Shown here piece by piece: positions 18,656 through 27,888 of a stretch of 64,000 bases of DNA. A program made the position numbers and the translations under genes. Position 1 is the first letter of the stretch. Every line of letters starts with the position of its first letter. Below the pieces are notes generated by a model, which worked only from the letters and a program-made list of their open reading frames with translations, was not told the origin of the DNA and did no database searches. The stretch comes from a virus, in the IMG/VR virus record IMGVR_UViG_3300028045_000007, positions 90,409 to 154,408 of that record; one strand, 5' to 3'.

Positions 18656-19814
18656 GATTAAAGTAGTACATCACTCTAAGACCTGTGGCTTTAGTGGCAC
18701 AGATCGTACGGCTCAACTATTCTGTAAGTACCTTGCTACCAGCAAGCGTTTCGAGCCATTCATCGTATACCGTGAGGGTGATGGTGCAAATTCTCGCTTG
18801 GATATTGCTAGACAATGGCTAGGCGATGATCACGTCGTTGGTTACGAGTGGGAACCCGGCAAGAAGGGGCGTAACGCACCATTTATGCCACAGCATGATA
18901 ACCTGCACGACGTACTAAAGGGTATCGACCCAGACATCGTGCATGTTCACCGCTCAGGGTATGCCGAGTGGCCCGGGTTTCGCTATATGGCCCCGCGTGC
19001 TAAATGGGTAGAGACTAACATCTTTGGGTATACTGACGACACGCCCGAGTCTCAGTTTGACCTTCACGTCTACATCTCCGATTACATCTGCTCGCGTGCC
19101 ATGAACGACGGTGGACCTAACGGCCCCGTGCTGTACAATCCTATTGAGCAGCCCGTACTGGATATGACGCCTGAAAACAAAGAGTTGTGTCGTGAGCGGC
19201 TCCTAACCAAGTTCAAGATTCCGCACAATGCTGTCCTACTTGGTCGTGTTGGGCGTCCCGACAACTTTGATCCCATCTCTCTGCGTGCGTTTGCAGAGGT
19301 CGAGAAGGAATTTCCAGAAGCTTGGTACATCGTGATTGGTGCATGTGAGAGGTGGCACGCCGAAGCCAAACGTCTAGGTATCCAGAACATTAGGTTTGGC
19401 GACATCATCATCGATGACGCCGAGCTGTCTGCGTTCTACCACGGGCTTGATGTTTATGCTCATGCCCGCCATGACGGCGAGTGTTGCCCATGTAACATCC
19501 AGGAAGCCATGATGCATGGCGTTCCCGTGGTGTCACACGAGAGTGCCATCTACAATGGTCAGTCCGAAATCATTGGTGATGCTGGTTTTGTTGTGCCTAT
19601 TGGTAACCACGAAGCCTATCGCGACATCATCGTGCAACTAATCTTGGATCCAGAGGTTGTAGACGAAGACGGCACCGGTATGGTGCGACTTCGCAGCCAT
19701 TTCAGCCGTGCGGCACGCAGACGTGCTATGCGGTACTTCGATGCCGAGTGTATCACTAAACAACTTATACAATGTTACGACTGGGTTTTGTCTCATGAAA
19801 GTAATCAGCTTTAG
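18648..19814 (+). CDS. GT4-type glycosyltransferase
   Basis: A 388-residue GT-B protein. The ATG at 18648 gives MNKIKVVHHSKTCGFSGTDR, the expected start of a GT4 N-terminal domain. The donor domain carries GECCPCNIQEAMMHGVP with glutamates seven residues apart, then PVVSHES. It is a paralogue of the gene at 17006-18076, so the two probably arose by duplication and act on related acceptors. Three cysteines near the active-site loop (CCPC) are unusual. Confidence 0.83.
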   Translation: MNKIKVVHHSKTCGFSGTDRTAQLFCKYLATSKRFEPFIVYREGDGANSRLDIARQWLGDDHVVGYEWEPGKKGRNAPFMPQHDNLHDVLKGIDPDIVHVHRSGYAEWPGFRYMAPRAKWVETNIFGYTDDTPESQFDLHVYISDYICSRAMNDGGPNGPVLYNPIEQPVLDMTPENKELCRERLLTKFKIPHNAVLLGRVGRPDNFDPISLRAFAEVEKEFPEAWYIVIGACERWHAEAKRLGIQNIRFGDIIIDDAELSAFYHGLDVYAHARHDGECCPCNIQEAMMHGVPVVSHESAIYNGQSEIIGDAGFVVPIGNHEAYRDIIVQLILDPEVVDEDGTGMVRLRSHFSRAARRRAMRYFDAECITKQLIQCYDWVLSHESNQL

Positions 19815-20535
19815 TCTATGGGGCAATGACCCCAAGTATACCCGTGGTGCCATTCGCAACGTGCAACTGGCGTCAGCCCTGTTCCCCGATTGGCGGTGTC
19901 GCTTCTACGTTGGTAAATCGACCGACTACTCGTTTACAGAGAATCTCCAGTCGCTAACTAAAGACTGGGTACGTTACGCACGTGTTGACGGTACATGGGA
20001 GCCCATGTGTGGTGGCAGCAGTACGCACGCCCCCAAGGTCGAGATCTATCACGTACCCGAAGAGGGCGATTGGCGTGGCATGTTTTGGCGTTTCGAGCCC
20101 GCAGCAGAGAACAATGTAGAGGCCATGATCAGCCGTGACTGTGACAGTAGGCTTTCACTCCGCGAGAGGGTCGCCGTAAACGAGTGGATGGAGTCTAGCA
20201 AGGGATTCCACATCATGCGAGACCACCCTTGGCACGGCACAGAGATTCTCGGCGGCATGTGGGGCGTTAAGCGTAATATGTTGCCCGATATGCGTGAACT
20301 GATGGCCGACTGGCATCAGGAGGATCGCTGGCAGACCGATCAAGACTTCTTGAAGGCCAAGATCTATCCCCGCGTGGTCAACGCCTCCATGATTCACGCC
20401 TCCTTTTGTGGTTTCGAGGCACACGCACAGGACTTTCCTATGGCAAGACTTGGCACGGAATTTATCGGCCAAGTGTTTGACGAAAACGAGACTACAATTA
20501 GAGAACATGTCGAGGCATTAGCAAAAGTACTATGA
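19795..20535 (+). CDS. Glycosyltransferase-like protein
   Basis: A 246-residue protein; the ATG at 19795 overlaps the preceding gene by 20 bases. It opens KVISFSLWGNDPKYTRGAIR and contains ISRDCDSRLSLRE near residue 115, a D-x-D-S metal motif, followed by IMRDHPWHGTEILGGMWG. This arrangement occurs in bacterial and viral polysaccharide-biosynthesis proteins of GT-A type. No classical GT2 start is present, so the family is less certain than for its neighbours. Confidence 0.6.
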   Translation: MKVISFSLWGNDPKYTRGAIRNVQLASALFPDWRCRFYVGKSTDYSFTENLQSLTKDWVRYARVDGTWEPMCGGSSTHAPKVEIYHVPEEGDWRGMFWRFEPAAENNVEAMISRDCDSRLSLRERVAVNEWMESSKGFHIMRDHPWHGTEILGGMWGVKRNMLPDMRELMADWHQEDRWQTDQDFLKAKIYPRVVNASMIHASFCGFEAHAQDFPMARLGTEFIGQVFDENETTIREHVEALAKVL

Positions 20536-21587
20536 AAGCACTGTCTTTCGACGACATCTCGCTCGTGCCGAGGTACAACAACATTACGTCACGTCGTGAC
20601 GTAGACACTAGCGTTCAGTTTGGTGATCTAAAACTGCGTATCCCTGTGTTTTCATCTAATATGGACACGGTCACCGATGCTCGCATGGCACGTAGGCTTC
20701 ATTCGTTAGGCGGACTTGGTTTTCTACATAGATTTTGCTCTATCGAAGACAATGCTGCGATGTATTATCAGGCTCGTATAGCTGAGCCGGGCAATTCTCA
20801 TAGTCCAGATGCCGTTGTGTCGTTAGGTGTCAACGAGGGGCTCGATCGTTTTCATGCTCTCTACGAGGTAGGTGCCCGCTATTTCTGTGTAGACATTGCT
20901 CATGGACACAGCCAGCCAGTGGGTAGACTAGTCGAACAGATCAAACAGTTCGACAGTAGTGTATTCGTAGTCGCTGGAAACGTGTGTGAGAACGCTGGAG
21001 CCAGCTACTTGGCCGACAAGGGTGCTGACGCAATCAAGGTAGGCATCGGCCCAGGAAGCGTTTGTACCACTAGACGTAAGTCTGGGTTTGGTATCCCACA
21101 ATTCACAGCCATTCGAGAGTGTCACCGTGTAAACTGTTTCGTGATCGCCGATGGCGGCATTCGTACGCCCGGTGACGTGGTGAAAGCCCTGTATGCCGGT
21201 GCCGATGCAGTCATGATTGGAGGTATGTTTGCCGGGTGTGACGAGACTCCGGGCGATTTCATCGAAGACACCATCTGGGAGTCAGCGTCACCCGCAGGGT
21301 TTCTGCACCGCAAGGTTAAGGTGTACCGTGGCATGGCCTCCAAGGAAGCCCAAGACGAATTCATGGGATCCATGCACGACTGGAAGACCTCCGAGGGTGT
21401 CGAAATCAAGGTTCTGGCCAAAGGACCCGTTAGTGACGTAGTCACTGACCTAATGGGTGGTGTTCGTAGTGGTATGACCTACTGTGGGGCCAATGAACTA
21501 AGTCAGATTCGCCAGAGAACATACCACGTTGAGGTTTCGGCGGCAGGAGCCGCCGAAGGTACGGCACACGGGAGGAATCAATCATGA
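20532..21587 (+). CDS. guaC: GMP reductase-like protein (GuaC/IMPDH superfamily)
   Basis: A 351-residue TIM-barrel enzyme. It contains [21 protein letters not shown] split as the catalytic-cysteine loop (cysteine near 178), [20 protein letters not shown], the phosphate-binding [18 protein letters not shown] and [15 protein letters not shown]. The loop sequence and the absence of CBS domains fit GMP reductase (about 347 residues) better than IMP dehydrogenase (about 490). Expected reaction: NADPH-dependent GMP to IMP plus ammonia. A GMP reductase inside a phage glycan cluster is unusual; it could rebalance purines for DNA synthesis or guanine sugar nucleotides. Confidence 0.8.
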   Translation: MKALSFDDISLVPRYNNITSRRDVDTSVQFGDLKLRIPVFSSNMDTVTDARMARRLHSLGGLGFLHRFCSIEDNAAMYYQARIAEPGNSHSPDAVVSLGVNEGLDRFHALYEVGARYFCVDIAHGHSQPVGRLVEQIKQFDSSVFVVAGNVCENAGASYLADKGADAIKVGIGPGSVCTTRRKSGFGIPQFTAIRECHRVNCFVIADGGIRTPGDVVKALYAGADAVMIGGMFAGCDETPGDFIEDTIWESASPAGFLHRKVKVYRGMASKEAQDEFMGSMHDWKTSEGVEIKVLAKGPVSDVVTDLMGGVRSGMTYCGANELSQIRQRTYHVEVSAAGAAEGTAHGRNQS

Positions 21588-21769
21588 ACTACTTCTATGT
21601 CAGAAACACCAAGAACGCCGAGGTCATCAAGGGGTTTCACCGCGAAATGATGGTCTGGCAAAGCGAAGAAGAGGCTACGGCATTCATTGAACGTTTGCCT
21701 GTTGGCCAATCCTCGTGGGAGGTTGCCCGTTGTCCTATTGAAAATCGTCCAGAACAAGAAGACAAATGA
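21584..21769 (+). CDS. Small hypothetical protein
   Basis: A 61-residue protein between GMP reductase and a glycosyltransferase, overlapping each by 4 bases. It has mixed alpha/beta character (YFYVRNTKNAEVI start, FIERLP) and a polar tail. No family is recognised; the tight coupling on both sides is the argument that it is real. Confidence 0.5.
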   Translation: MNYFYVRNTKNAEVIKGFHREMMVWQSEEEATAFIERLPVGQSSWEVARCPIENRPEQEDK

Positions 21770-22683
21770 AGATTCTAGTCTCATATCGTGGCATTCCGCA
21801 GTCACCAGGGTGGGCTGTCGGCGACATGGTTATTACGGCACTCCGTGACCTTGGTCACGAGGCCCACCCATACGCCAAGTACTATCAAAAGAACGATTGG
21901 GTCAAGACTCGTCCCATGCTGGACGATCATGACTGGGACCTGATTCTGTACGTCGAATGCAACGATGCAGATCAGCAGTATACGGAGCTAAGGATAACAC
22001 GTGCCCGTAAAACAGCTTGTTGGCTATTCGATACCAGCTATCACGAAGACCGTTACCAGTCTCTTGTGAACTACTTCGGCTTTGATCATCTTTTTCTAGC
22101 CAACCCACTCACTATCCAACAATACAAGGTATGGGGGTATAAGAATGTCCATTATCTACCTTATGCATCTGATAGCAAATTACACGTACGTTCGTTGGAA
22201 CATCCCAAAACTCATGACGTGGTGCTTGTTGGGTCTGTTAGAGACGATAGGCGTACTCTTATTGCTCAGCTCCGTGAGGGCGGCATAAACGCAGAGTTAA
22301 TTGGAGGCAAATTTCGCGAAGAGTACATTGATACCCTCGCAGCAGCGAGGGTAGTGGTCAATCAGAACCCCGAGATTGGTCGTGGCCTCCTAAACATGAG
22401 GTTTTTCGAGGCTCAATCTGCTGGTGCTATTCTATTGACAGAAGACAGTGATAGGCAACACAACCATTTAGTTTCCCTAGAAAAAGCTACCGAGGGCTCT
22501 ATTGGTTATGATTCCATGAATGATTTAATGTTCCTTGCTCGTGAAGCTTTGGAAGATAGTGAAGGACGGCAAAAACATTGTGAGTGGGCACAGACTAATA
22601 TACTCACTAACCACACCTATCATAATAGGTGTCAACAAATTTTAGAGACAGTGTTTTCAAATGAAAGAAACCGACAGTATTAG
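21766..22683 (+). CDS. CgeB-like glycosyltransferase
   Basis: A 305-residue protein. It opens KILVSYRGIPQSPGW and has LIGGKFREEYIDTLAAARVVVNQNPEIGRGLLNMRFFEA split between strand and donor-site motifs, in the order expected for CgeB-like GT-B enzymes (compare 14278-15216). Residues such as R-F-F-E-A-Q-S-A-G match the C-terminal acidic motif region. It overlaps the next GT2 gene by 23 bases. Confidence 0.68.
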   Translation: MKILVSYRGIPQSPGWAVGDMVITALRDLGHEAHPYAKYYQKNDWVKTRPMLDDHDWDLILYVECNDADQQYTELRITRARKTACWLFDTSYHEDRYQSLVNYFGFDHLFLANPLTIQQYKVWGYKNVHYLPYASDSKLHVRSLEHPKTHDVVLVGSVRDDRRTLIAQLREGGINAELIGGKFREEYIDTLAAARVVVNQNPEIGRGLLNMRFFEAQSAGAILLTEDSDRQHNHLVSLEKATEGSIGYDSMNDLMFLAREALEDSEGRQKHCEWAQTNILTNHTYHNRCQQILETVFSNERNRQY

Positions 22684-23326
22684 TGTTTTACTCTGCGTAC
22701 ATAGCCAAGATCATGAACATGATATGCTTTTGCAGCGTGCCCTTGAGTCATTAGTGGCACAAACGTATACAGATTTCGAGACGGTCATCGTGATGGACGA
22801 GTGCTGGGACGGCACCCGCCACATCGTTGATAGCTATGGTGAGGTGTTAGACTTACGGGTCCATGAACGCCCCCGCAAGGAGGGCTTGGCAGCAGCTAAG
22901 AACTTTGGCCTTAACCATTGCGACCACGAATGGATTGCCTATCTAGACGCCGACGATCAGTGGCTTGATTGCAAGCTCGAAGTGCAGCGGAAGTGGCTAT
23001 TGGAGCGACCAGAGGTGGACTTTTGCGGGACAAACGCCTGGGACCTACTTGATGGTGCGATGGTACCCAATTGCTTTGAAGTCACGCAATACAGCACGCA
23101 TAACGATATTGTTGAGAGACTACCTTACGAGAATATCCTTTGTCATGGCAGCATGATGATTCGTCGTTCCGCTCTTCATGCTTTGGGTGGCTATAGTCGT
23201 GACAAAGTGTTGCTTGGTCGTGAAGATTGGAATCTATGGCAACGAGCCGTGGCTGCCGGATATAACTTCGGCAAAATCGCGGAGAGGCTTTACATTTACT
23301 CATTAGGAACTAGCGTACCCCGTTGA
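22661..23326 (+). CDS. GT2-type glycosyltransferase
   Basis: A 221-residue GT-A enzyme with the full GT2 pattern: SVLLCVHSQDHEHDMLLQRA start, LVAQTYTDFETVIVMDEC, GLAAAKNFGLNHC, and the DXD motif in AYLDADDQWL near residue 105, then LGREDWNLWQRA near the end. It is short (typical minimum about 220), so it comprises only the catalytic domain. Confidence 0.82.
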   Translation: MKETDSISVLLCVHSQDHEHDMLLQRALESLVAQTYTDFETVIVMDECWDGTRHIVDSYGEVLDLRVHERPRKEGLAAAKNFGLNHCDHEWIAYLDADDQWLDCKLEVQRKWLLERPEVDFCGTNAWDLLDGAMVPNCFEVTQYSTHNDIVERLPYENILCHGSMMIRRSALHALGGYSRDKVLLGREDWNLWQRAVAAGYNFGKIAERLYIYSLGTSVPR

Positions 23327-23328
23327 CA

Positions 23329-23982
23329 ATGAATACTAAAGGACATAATCCATTTAAAGATACGCCCGACAATCATGATTTCATGACCGAGGAGCACGTC
23401 TCTGTTTTTCTTCGGAACCACAAGACAGGAGTTGATAATCTGGGACGACACATGCTGGTAGACATAGTTGCACGGTATGATAATCCCAGGGTGTTGGACA
23501 TGGCATGTGGCACGTGTGTCAACTGGGATGTATTCAAACAACGCGGACTCAAGTGTCAATATGTTGGTTTAGATCGTACGACCAGTATGATTCTCGAAGC
23601 AGATAAACGCTATGGCACTGAGATCACCCTTCATGAAGGATATGTACAGCGTACAGGGCTACCTGATGACTTCGCCGACATAGCTATTATGCGACACATA
23701 CTTGAGCATTTACAGGAGGGGTATGAGGATGCGATTAGAGAGGGGTTGCGTGTTGCCTCCAAGGAACTCGTTGTTGTTTTCTTCTTGACTCCTTCAAATA
23801 AGGATGAGGATGAAGTTAGTGAGTCCGAGCCAGATGAGAATGGCTGCACTTACTTCTGGAATACGTATAGTTGGTCCAAGTTTGCCGAGTTCGTTGCCAC
23901 TTTGGGCGTACAGATGAAAGTTGGGCACGTTGTAACCCCTGGTGCCGCTCATGCTGACACGATTGTTCGACTAATCAAATGA
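23329..23982 (+). CDS. Class I SAM-dependent methyltransferase
   Basis: A 217-residue protein. The ATG at 23329 is preferred; a TTG six bases earlier is also in frame. Motif I reads VLDMACGTCVNWDVF, followed by VGLDRTTSMI (acidic residue that binds the ribose) and an IAIMRHILEHLQEGYED segment typical of Methyltransf_11-like proteins. It probably methylates a sugar or lipid in the glycan pathway. Acceptor unknown. Confidence 0.72.
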   Translation: MNTKGHNPFKDTPDNHDFMTEEHVSVFLRNHKTGVDNLGRHMLVDIVARYDNPRVLDMACGTCVNWDVFKQRGLKCQYVGLDRTTSMILEADKRYGTEITLHEGYVQRTGLPDDFADIAIMRHILEHLQEGYEDAIREGLRVASKELVVVFFLTPSNKDEDEVSESEPDENGCTYFWNTYSWSKFAEFVATLGVQMKVGHVVTPGAAHADTIVRLIK

Positions 23983-24821
23983 TCCCCGACGTTACGTACT
24001 TCATTCTCGACTACAATCCACGCTGTCAAGATCAGGCGAGTGGATATCTTGATGCGTGTATTCGTTCGCTGTATGCCAACCGCAACAGCAGCATCACGAG
24101 CGAAGTGTACGTGATTGATCAAGGTAATGGTTTTACCGACTACAAGAATGCACTAGCCAACAAGTGTGCTGGCTATGGCTTTCACTTCGTTGGCCTGGAC
24201 CACAACAAGGGCATTTCCGGCGGCATCAATCTGGCGGCTCGCCTAAGTCGCAGTCCGCACCTATGTCTAGTGACCTCAGATACGACATTCACGCCCGAGC
24301 TTGATACAGTGCTTTTGGGAGAGCTAGAAGCACACGATGACATCTATCAAATAACGCCTTCTGTAGATAAAGGAGACATTCCGTATCAGGTGCAAGGATT
24401 CACAGATAGCAAGGATCCTATCCGTTGTGCTGTTCAAGAGCTTACTATTCAGTGCTGGAAAAGAGAAGTGTTTGACGTTATTGGCTACTGGGATGAGCGA
24501 TGGCTTGCTTGTTACGAGTCGGCAGACTATCCCCTGCGGTTATTTCTGACGGGGCGTTGCTCTGCGGCTATCACGCACAAGATTTCCTGCCATCACGAGC
24601 ACAATACTACCTATCACAATGGTTCCCTGGCGGACGCCTACGGTGGGCAGTTTGATCATGGGCCTCTACGTCATATGTGGGACGAGAAGTGGCCCGGCCT
24701 AGACTGGGACATGCTGTACGATCTGACTCAGTACAACGAAACCACGAGAGCCCGTCTTGCCGCCCAGTACTACCAAAACATCGCATTATCATGGAACGCT
24801 CAGCAATCATCAGGCACCTGA
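23979..24821 (+). CDS. GT2-type glycosyltransferase
   Basis: A 280-residue GT-A protein: VTYFILDYNPRCQDQASGYL start, EVYVIDQGNG, LDHNKGISGGINLAARLS (classic GT2 N-K-G-x-x-x-G-x-N) and LVTSDTTFTPELD in the DXD position, where the first acidic residue precedes TT. A WDERWLACYESADYPLRLFL segment fits the acceptor half. It overlaps the methyltransferase genes on both sides. Confidence 0.78.
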   Translation: MIPDVTYFILDYNPRCQDQASGYLDACIRSLYANRNSSITSEVYVIDQGNGFTDYKNALANKCAGYGFHFVGLDHNKGISGGINLAARLSRSPHLCLVTSDTTFTPELDTVLLGELEAHDDIYQITPSVDKGDIPYQVQGFTDSKDPIRCAVQELTIQCWKREVFDVIGYWDERWLACYESADYPLRLFLTGRCSAAITHKISCHHEHNTTYHNGSLADAYGGQFDHGPLRHMWDEKWPGLDWDMLYDLTQYNETTRARLAAQYYQNIALSWNAQQSSGT

Positions 24822-25369
24822 TCCGTGCATACGGCTTTCAGTCCTATCTCGAAATTGGCGTACGTGGTCGCGAGACCCTGAGTCAGATTGATCTGTCCGT
24901 TGTGGACGGTGTCGATCCGAACGGCCAGGGCAACTATACCATGACCTCCGACGAGTTTTTCGAGTCCCATTGCAAGCGTAGTTATGATATAATCTTTGTC
25001 GATGGACTACATTTGCATGAGCAGGCCAAAAAAGACATAGAAAATGCCCTGACGCATTTGAGCGACAACGGTATAATTGTAGTACATGACTGTCTTCCGG
25101 AAGAGGAGTGGCATCAGCTACGGGAAGGCATATCTGGGCGTCCCTGGAACGGAGACGTTTGGAAGGCTTTCGCGGATCTGCGATCCGAGAGGGCCGATCT
25201 TAGTATGTATGTTGTGGACACCGATTGGGGTTGCGGCATCATTAGACGTGGTTCTCAGTACCTCTACCCTCGTCCTGATGAGTGGACTTGGGGGTATTTC
25301 AAGCAGCATAGAGACAATATCATGAACGTAGTAACAGTAGAGGAGTTCCTTGGATATTCACAACCGTAA
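24791..25369 (+). CDS. SAM methyltransferase, Methyltransf_24-like
   Basis: A 192-residue protein; the ATG at 24791 overlaps the previous gene by 31 bases. YLEIGVRGRETLSQI is motif I, DGVDPNGQ the following acidic strand, and IIFVDGLHLHEQAKKDIENA the family 24 H-x-y-x-x-v-x-x-D region, then GIIVVHDCLP. These appear in the order of class I methyltransferases linked to glycosylation islands. Acceptor unknown. Confidence 0.7.
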   Translation: MERSAIIRHLIRAYGFQSYLEIGVRGRETLSQIDLSVVDGVDPNGQGNYTMTSDEFFESHCKRSYDIIFVDGLHLHEQAKKDIENALTHLSDNGIIVVHDCLPEEEWHQLREGISGRPWNGDVWKAFADLRSERADLSMYVVDTDWGCGIIRRGSQYLYPRPDEWTWGYFKQHRDNIMNVVTVEEFLGYSQP

Positions 25370-25865
25370 ATGGATCGAGGCGGTAGCCCCGCAGTACTCG
25401 CCTTTCAATCCCGATCAGAAGGTGCTGGAAATTGGCAGTTGGATTGCCCCAGGACAGGAAGAGATCGTGTGTCGCAAGACTATTGCTCCGCTCGTTGGAG
25501 AATACGTCGGATTGGACATGCAGGACGGCAATGGCGTTGATGTTGTATCGGACGCCAAGCTCATGCCGTTCTCTGATGAGCACTTTCATGTAATCATCAG
25601 TACCGATTGCTACGAACATGTAGATTGGCCTCGTGAAGTGACGCACGAGGCTTATCGTGTTTTGAAGCAAGGTGGCGTGTTCTACCTGACGACCGTGTTT
25701 GACTTTGAGATTCATGGTTATCCGGATGACTTCTGGAGGTTCACGCCACACTGCATTAGGCTTCTTCTTGAGGACGCTGGATTTGAAGCGGTAGAGGTGA
25801 CGGGGTGCGGCGGACCACATGCAAAGCGTCCGTGTATCGTCAGAGGAATAGGTATCAAGCGATGA
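25350..25865 (+). CDS. SAM methyltransferase with TTG start
   Basis: A 171-residue protein. It starts at TTG (25350), supported by GAGGAG four bases upstream and the lack of any ATG before motif I. VLEIGSWIAPGQEEI is motif I, VGLDMQDGNGVD the acidic strand, IISTDCYEHVDWPREVTHEA motif II and VLKQGGVFYLTT the conserved strand after it. Non-ATG starts are otherwise rare among these genes. It probably acts within the glycan island. Confidence 0.7.
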   Translation: MDIHNRKWIEAVAPQYSPFNPDQKVLEIGSWIAPGQEEIVCRKTIAPLVGEYVGLDMQDGNGVDVVSDAKLMPFSDEHFHVIISTDCYEHVDWPREVTHEAYRVLKQGGVFYLTTVFDFEIHGYPDDFWRFTPHCIRLLLEDAGFEAVEVTGCGGPHAKRPCIVRGIGIKR

Positions 25866-26395
25866 AGCTGAATCTGGCCAGCCACGGAGACAATCGCGAG
25901 GGGTATGTGAACGTTGACTTCGATCACCCCGCCGCCGACCTGAAGGCAGACGTTACCGATTTGTTTACGATAGAAGATGAGTCAGTCGATGAGATCCTTG
26001 CCTTTCACATCCTAGAGCACTTCCGTGCTGGACATTACGAGCCGCACCTGTCCAATCCCCTCAATCCGAGAACAGTGATAGAGGCCCTGGCCGAGTGGAA
26101 GCGTGTCCTCAAGCCGGGCGGCAGACTGGAGATCAAGGTGCCTGACTTTGAGAAGGTCATTTGGCTTTTCCAGAACTTTCCCACGTGGTCTAGGAAGCCA
26201 GGTGGTAACGATCCATTCCCCGCATACTCTGACTGGCTTGTGTCCAATGGACAGCATCAGTGTATTTTCGACAGGCCAACCATGCTAAGCGTGCTACGGG
26301 CGGTCGGCTTTCGAGACATCAACTTTGTTGACTCGTCGCCCGAGGCAGTTGTCAATCGTGAAAACATAGAAATGTATGTAGTGTGTAGTAGATGA
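25862..26395 (+). CDS. SAM methyltransferase-like protein
   Basis: A 177-residue protein starting at 25862. KLNLASHGDNREGYVNVDFD corresponds to the motif I region, VDEILAFHILEHF and WKRVLKPGGRLEIKVPDFE to motifs II and III of class I methyltransferases. The glycine-rich motif I is degenerate (no G-x-G-x-G), a pattern seen in glycan-cluster predicted methyltransferases. It is the last of four consecutive methyltransferase/glycosyltransferase overlaps; a 49-base gap follows. Confidence 0.65.
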   Translation: MKLNLASHGDNREGYVNVDFDHPAADLKADVTDLFTIEDESVDEILAFHILEHFRAGHYEPHLSNPLNPRTVIEALAEWKRVLKPGGRLEIKVPDFEKVIWLFQNFPTWSRKPGGNDPFPAYSDWLVSNGQHQCIFDRPTMLSVLRAVGFRDINFVDSSPEAVVNRENIEMYVVCSR

Positions 26396-26444
26396 TCTTG
26401 AAATTGATCATATCGATCCCATGATAAAGGAAAACAATAGCGTA

Positions 26445-27416
26445 ATGAAAGTACTAATCACAGGAGCCCACGGCTTCGTAGGACATCACGTCGTCCGGGA
26501 GCTTGAAAAAGAGCATGAGCTTTTGACGCCTTCGCGTCGAGAGTTGAATTTACTGTACACGACAGATCCATGCGGAGATCCACTAAGGGAAACTGAAGAG
26601 TACTTGAGGCGTAAGTCTGTAGATGCCATTGTGCATCTTGCGGCAACCTGCGGCGGCATTGGTATCAACAAAGACAACCCCGGCAAGTTCATGTATGACA
26701 ACCTACAGATGGGGATCAACGTGCTGGAGGCAGCACGCCTCGCGAACGTCTCAAAGGTTGTGGTACTCGGAACTGTTTGTGCCTATCCTAAGTTTACACC
26801 TATTCCTTTTCGAGAAAAAGACATTTGGAATGGCTATCCAGAAGAGACAAATGCCCCCTATGGCATAGCAAAGAAGACAGTCATGGAGATGGGTATTGCG
26901 TATTCGCGTCAGTATGGCATGAACATCACCAACCTCGTTCCTGTGAATATGGCGGGCGAGTGGGACAACTTTGACGAGTACAGCAGTCACGTGATCCCAG
27001 CACTGATCAAGAAGTTTGAGAACCCACACGGTACGGCCATACCCACCGTAGAACATGGTTACTACTGTGATCCCACGGTGGTGTTGTGGGGTACTGGTTC
27101 TGCTTCACGCGAATTCCTATATGCTGGTGATTGTGCAAGAGCTATCGCGGTAGCTCTCGTGAAAAACACTGGTCCAGAACCAATCAACCTTGGTACCGGC
27201 AACGAAGTTACTATCAAGGATCTTGCGGAATTGGTAAAGCGGGTTGGTAAGTATGACGCCAATATCGTATGGGATCCTACGAAGCCAGATGGGCAGCCCA
27301 GACGTAGCCTAGACATTACAAGGGCACAGAATGTACTGAGGTGGAACGCTACCACTTCACTCTTTGAAACGGTACGTAGAACAATTGAGTGGTATAGAAC
27401 AAATGGATCAGTATAG
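26445..27416 (+). CDS. fcl: GDP-L-fucose synthase-like epimerase/reductase
   Basis: A 323-residue extended short-chain dehydrogenase. KVLITGAHGFVGHHVV is the NADP-binding GxxGxxG motif, GTVCAYPKF holds the catalytic Ser/Thr region, and YGIAKK is the catalytic YxxxK. The stretch CGGIGINKDNPGKFMYDN is characteristic of GDP-4-keto-6-deoxymannose epimerase/reductase (about 320 residues). ATG at 26445 is preferred because AAAGGA precedes it; an in-frame ATG at 26421 lacks an upstream ribosome site. With Gmd (28509-29543) it completes conversion of GDP-mannose to GDP-L-fucose. Confidence 0.82.
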   Translation: MKVLITGAHGFVGHHVVRELEKEHELLTPSRRELNLLYTTDPCGDPLRETEEYLRRKSVDAIVHLAATCGGIGINKDNPGKFMYDNLQMGINVLEAARLANVSKVVVLGTVCAYPKFTPIPFREKDIWNGYPEETNAPYGIAKKTVMEMGIAYSRQYGMNITNLVPVNMAGEWDNFDEYSSHVIPALIKKFENPHGTAIPTVEHGYYCDPTVVLWGTGSASREFLYAGDCARAIAVALVKNTGPEPINLGTGNEVTIKDLAELVKRVGKYDANIVWDPTKPDGQPRRSLDITRAQNVLRWNATTSLFETVRRTIEWYRTNGSV

Positions 27417-27888
27417 TACACATACAGAGCTTCTAAAGTTTTTGATGGACAACCTTGCCATCGAAACAGTTTTGGAGTTAGGCATGGGACACTTCAGCAC
27501 CCCGTTGTTTCGGAGCTATCCAGGCGTTAGTTTAGTTAGCCTGGACTCTGACATCAATTGGGTCAATCAATTCAGTCCCGGTCCTAATCACACCGTTGGT
27601 GCCTACCCACTACTGGGGTTTGCTCGCAACGTGACTTGGTTTGATTTAGCTTTTGTTGATGGTAATCCAGCCAGCGAACGTGCCGCCTGTGTACAAGAGC
27701 TTTTGCTCAAAACTAGACTGGTTGTAGCACATGACACGGGTCCAGAAGACAATTGGAATTATCACTATGACGAGATCGTATTACCAGAAGGCTTTGTGCG
27801 TTTAGACTATACGAAAAAGTCACCGTGGACATCTGTTTTCACTGCTGACGCAGAAGTTATTGCTAAGGTACAAGAGTTCAATGGGTAG
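27403..27888 (+). CDS. Methyltransferase-like protein
   Basis: A 161-residue protein starting at 27403. TVLELGMGHFSTPLF is a class I methyltransferase motif I, VSLDSDINWV the acidic strand and WFDLAFVDGNPASERAA the next conserved region, followed by RLVVAHDT. It resembles small class I fold proteins found near FkbM genes. It overlaps Fcl by 14 bases and the FkbM-like gene by 8. Confidence 0.6.
   Translation: MDQYSTHTELLKFLMDNLAIETVLELGMGHFSTPLFRSYPGVSLVSLDSDINWVNQFSPGPNHTVGAYPLLGFARNVTWFDLAFVDGNPASERAACVQELLLKTRLVVAHDTGPEDNWNYHYDEIVLPEGFVRLDYTKKSPWTSVFTADAEVIAKVQEFNG

Noticed and set aside
23323-23347. TTGACA followed 15 bases later by CATAAT at the start of a methyltransferase gene
   Set aside because: It lies within overlapping coding sequence, has a short spacer and no start codon in the expected position.
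26398-26425. TTGAAA-N16-CATGAT as promoter for fcl
   Set aside because: Only about 4 of 6 matches in each hexamer, and the gene is likely read through from the upstream operon. Kept as a weak possibility only.
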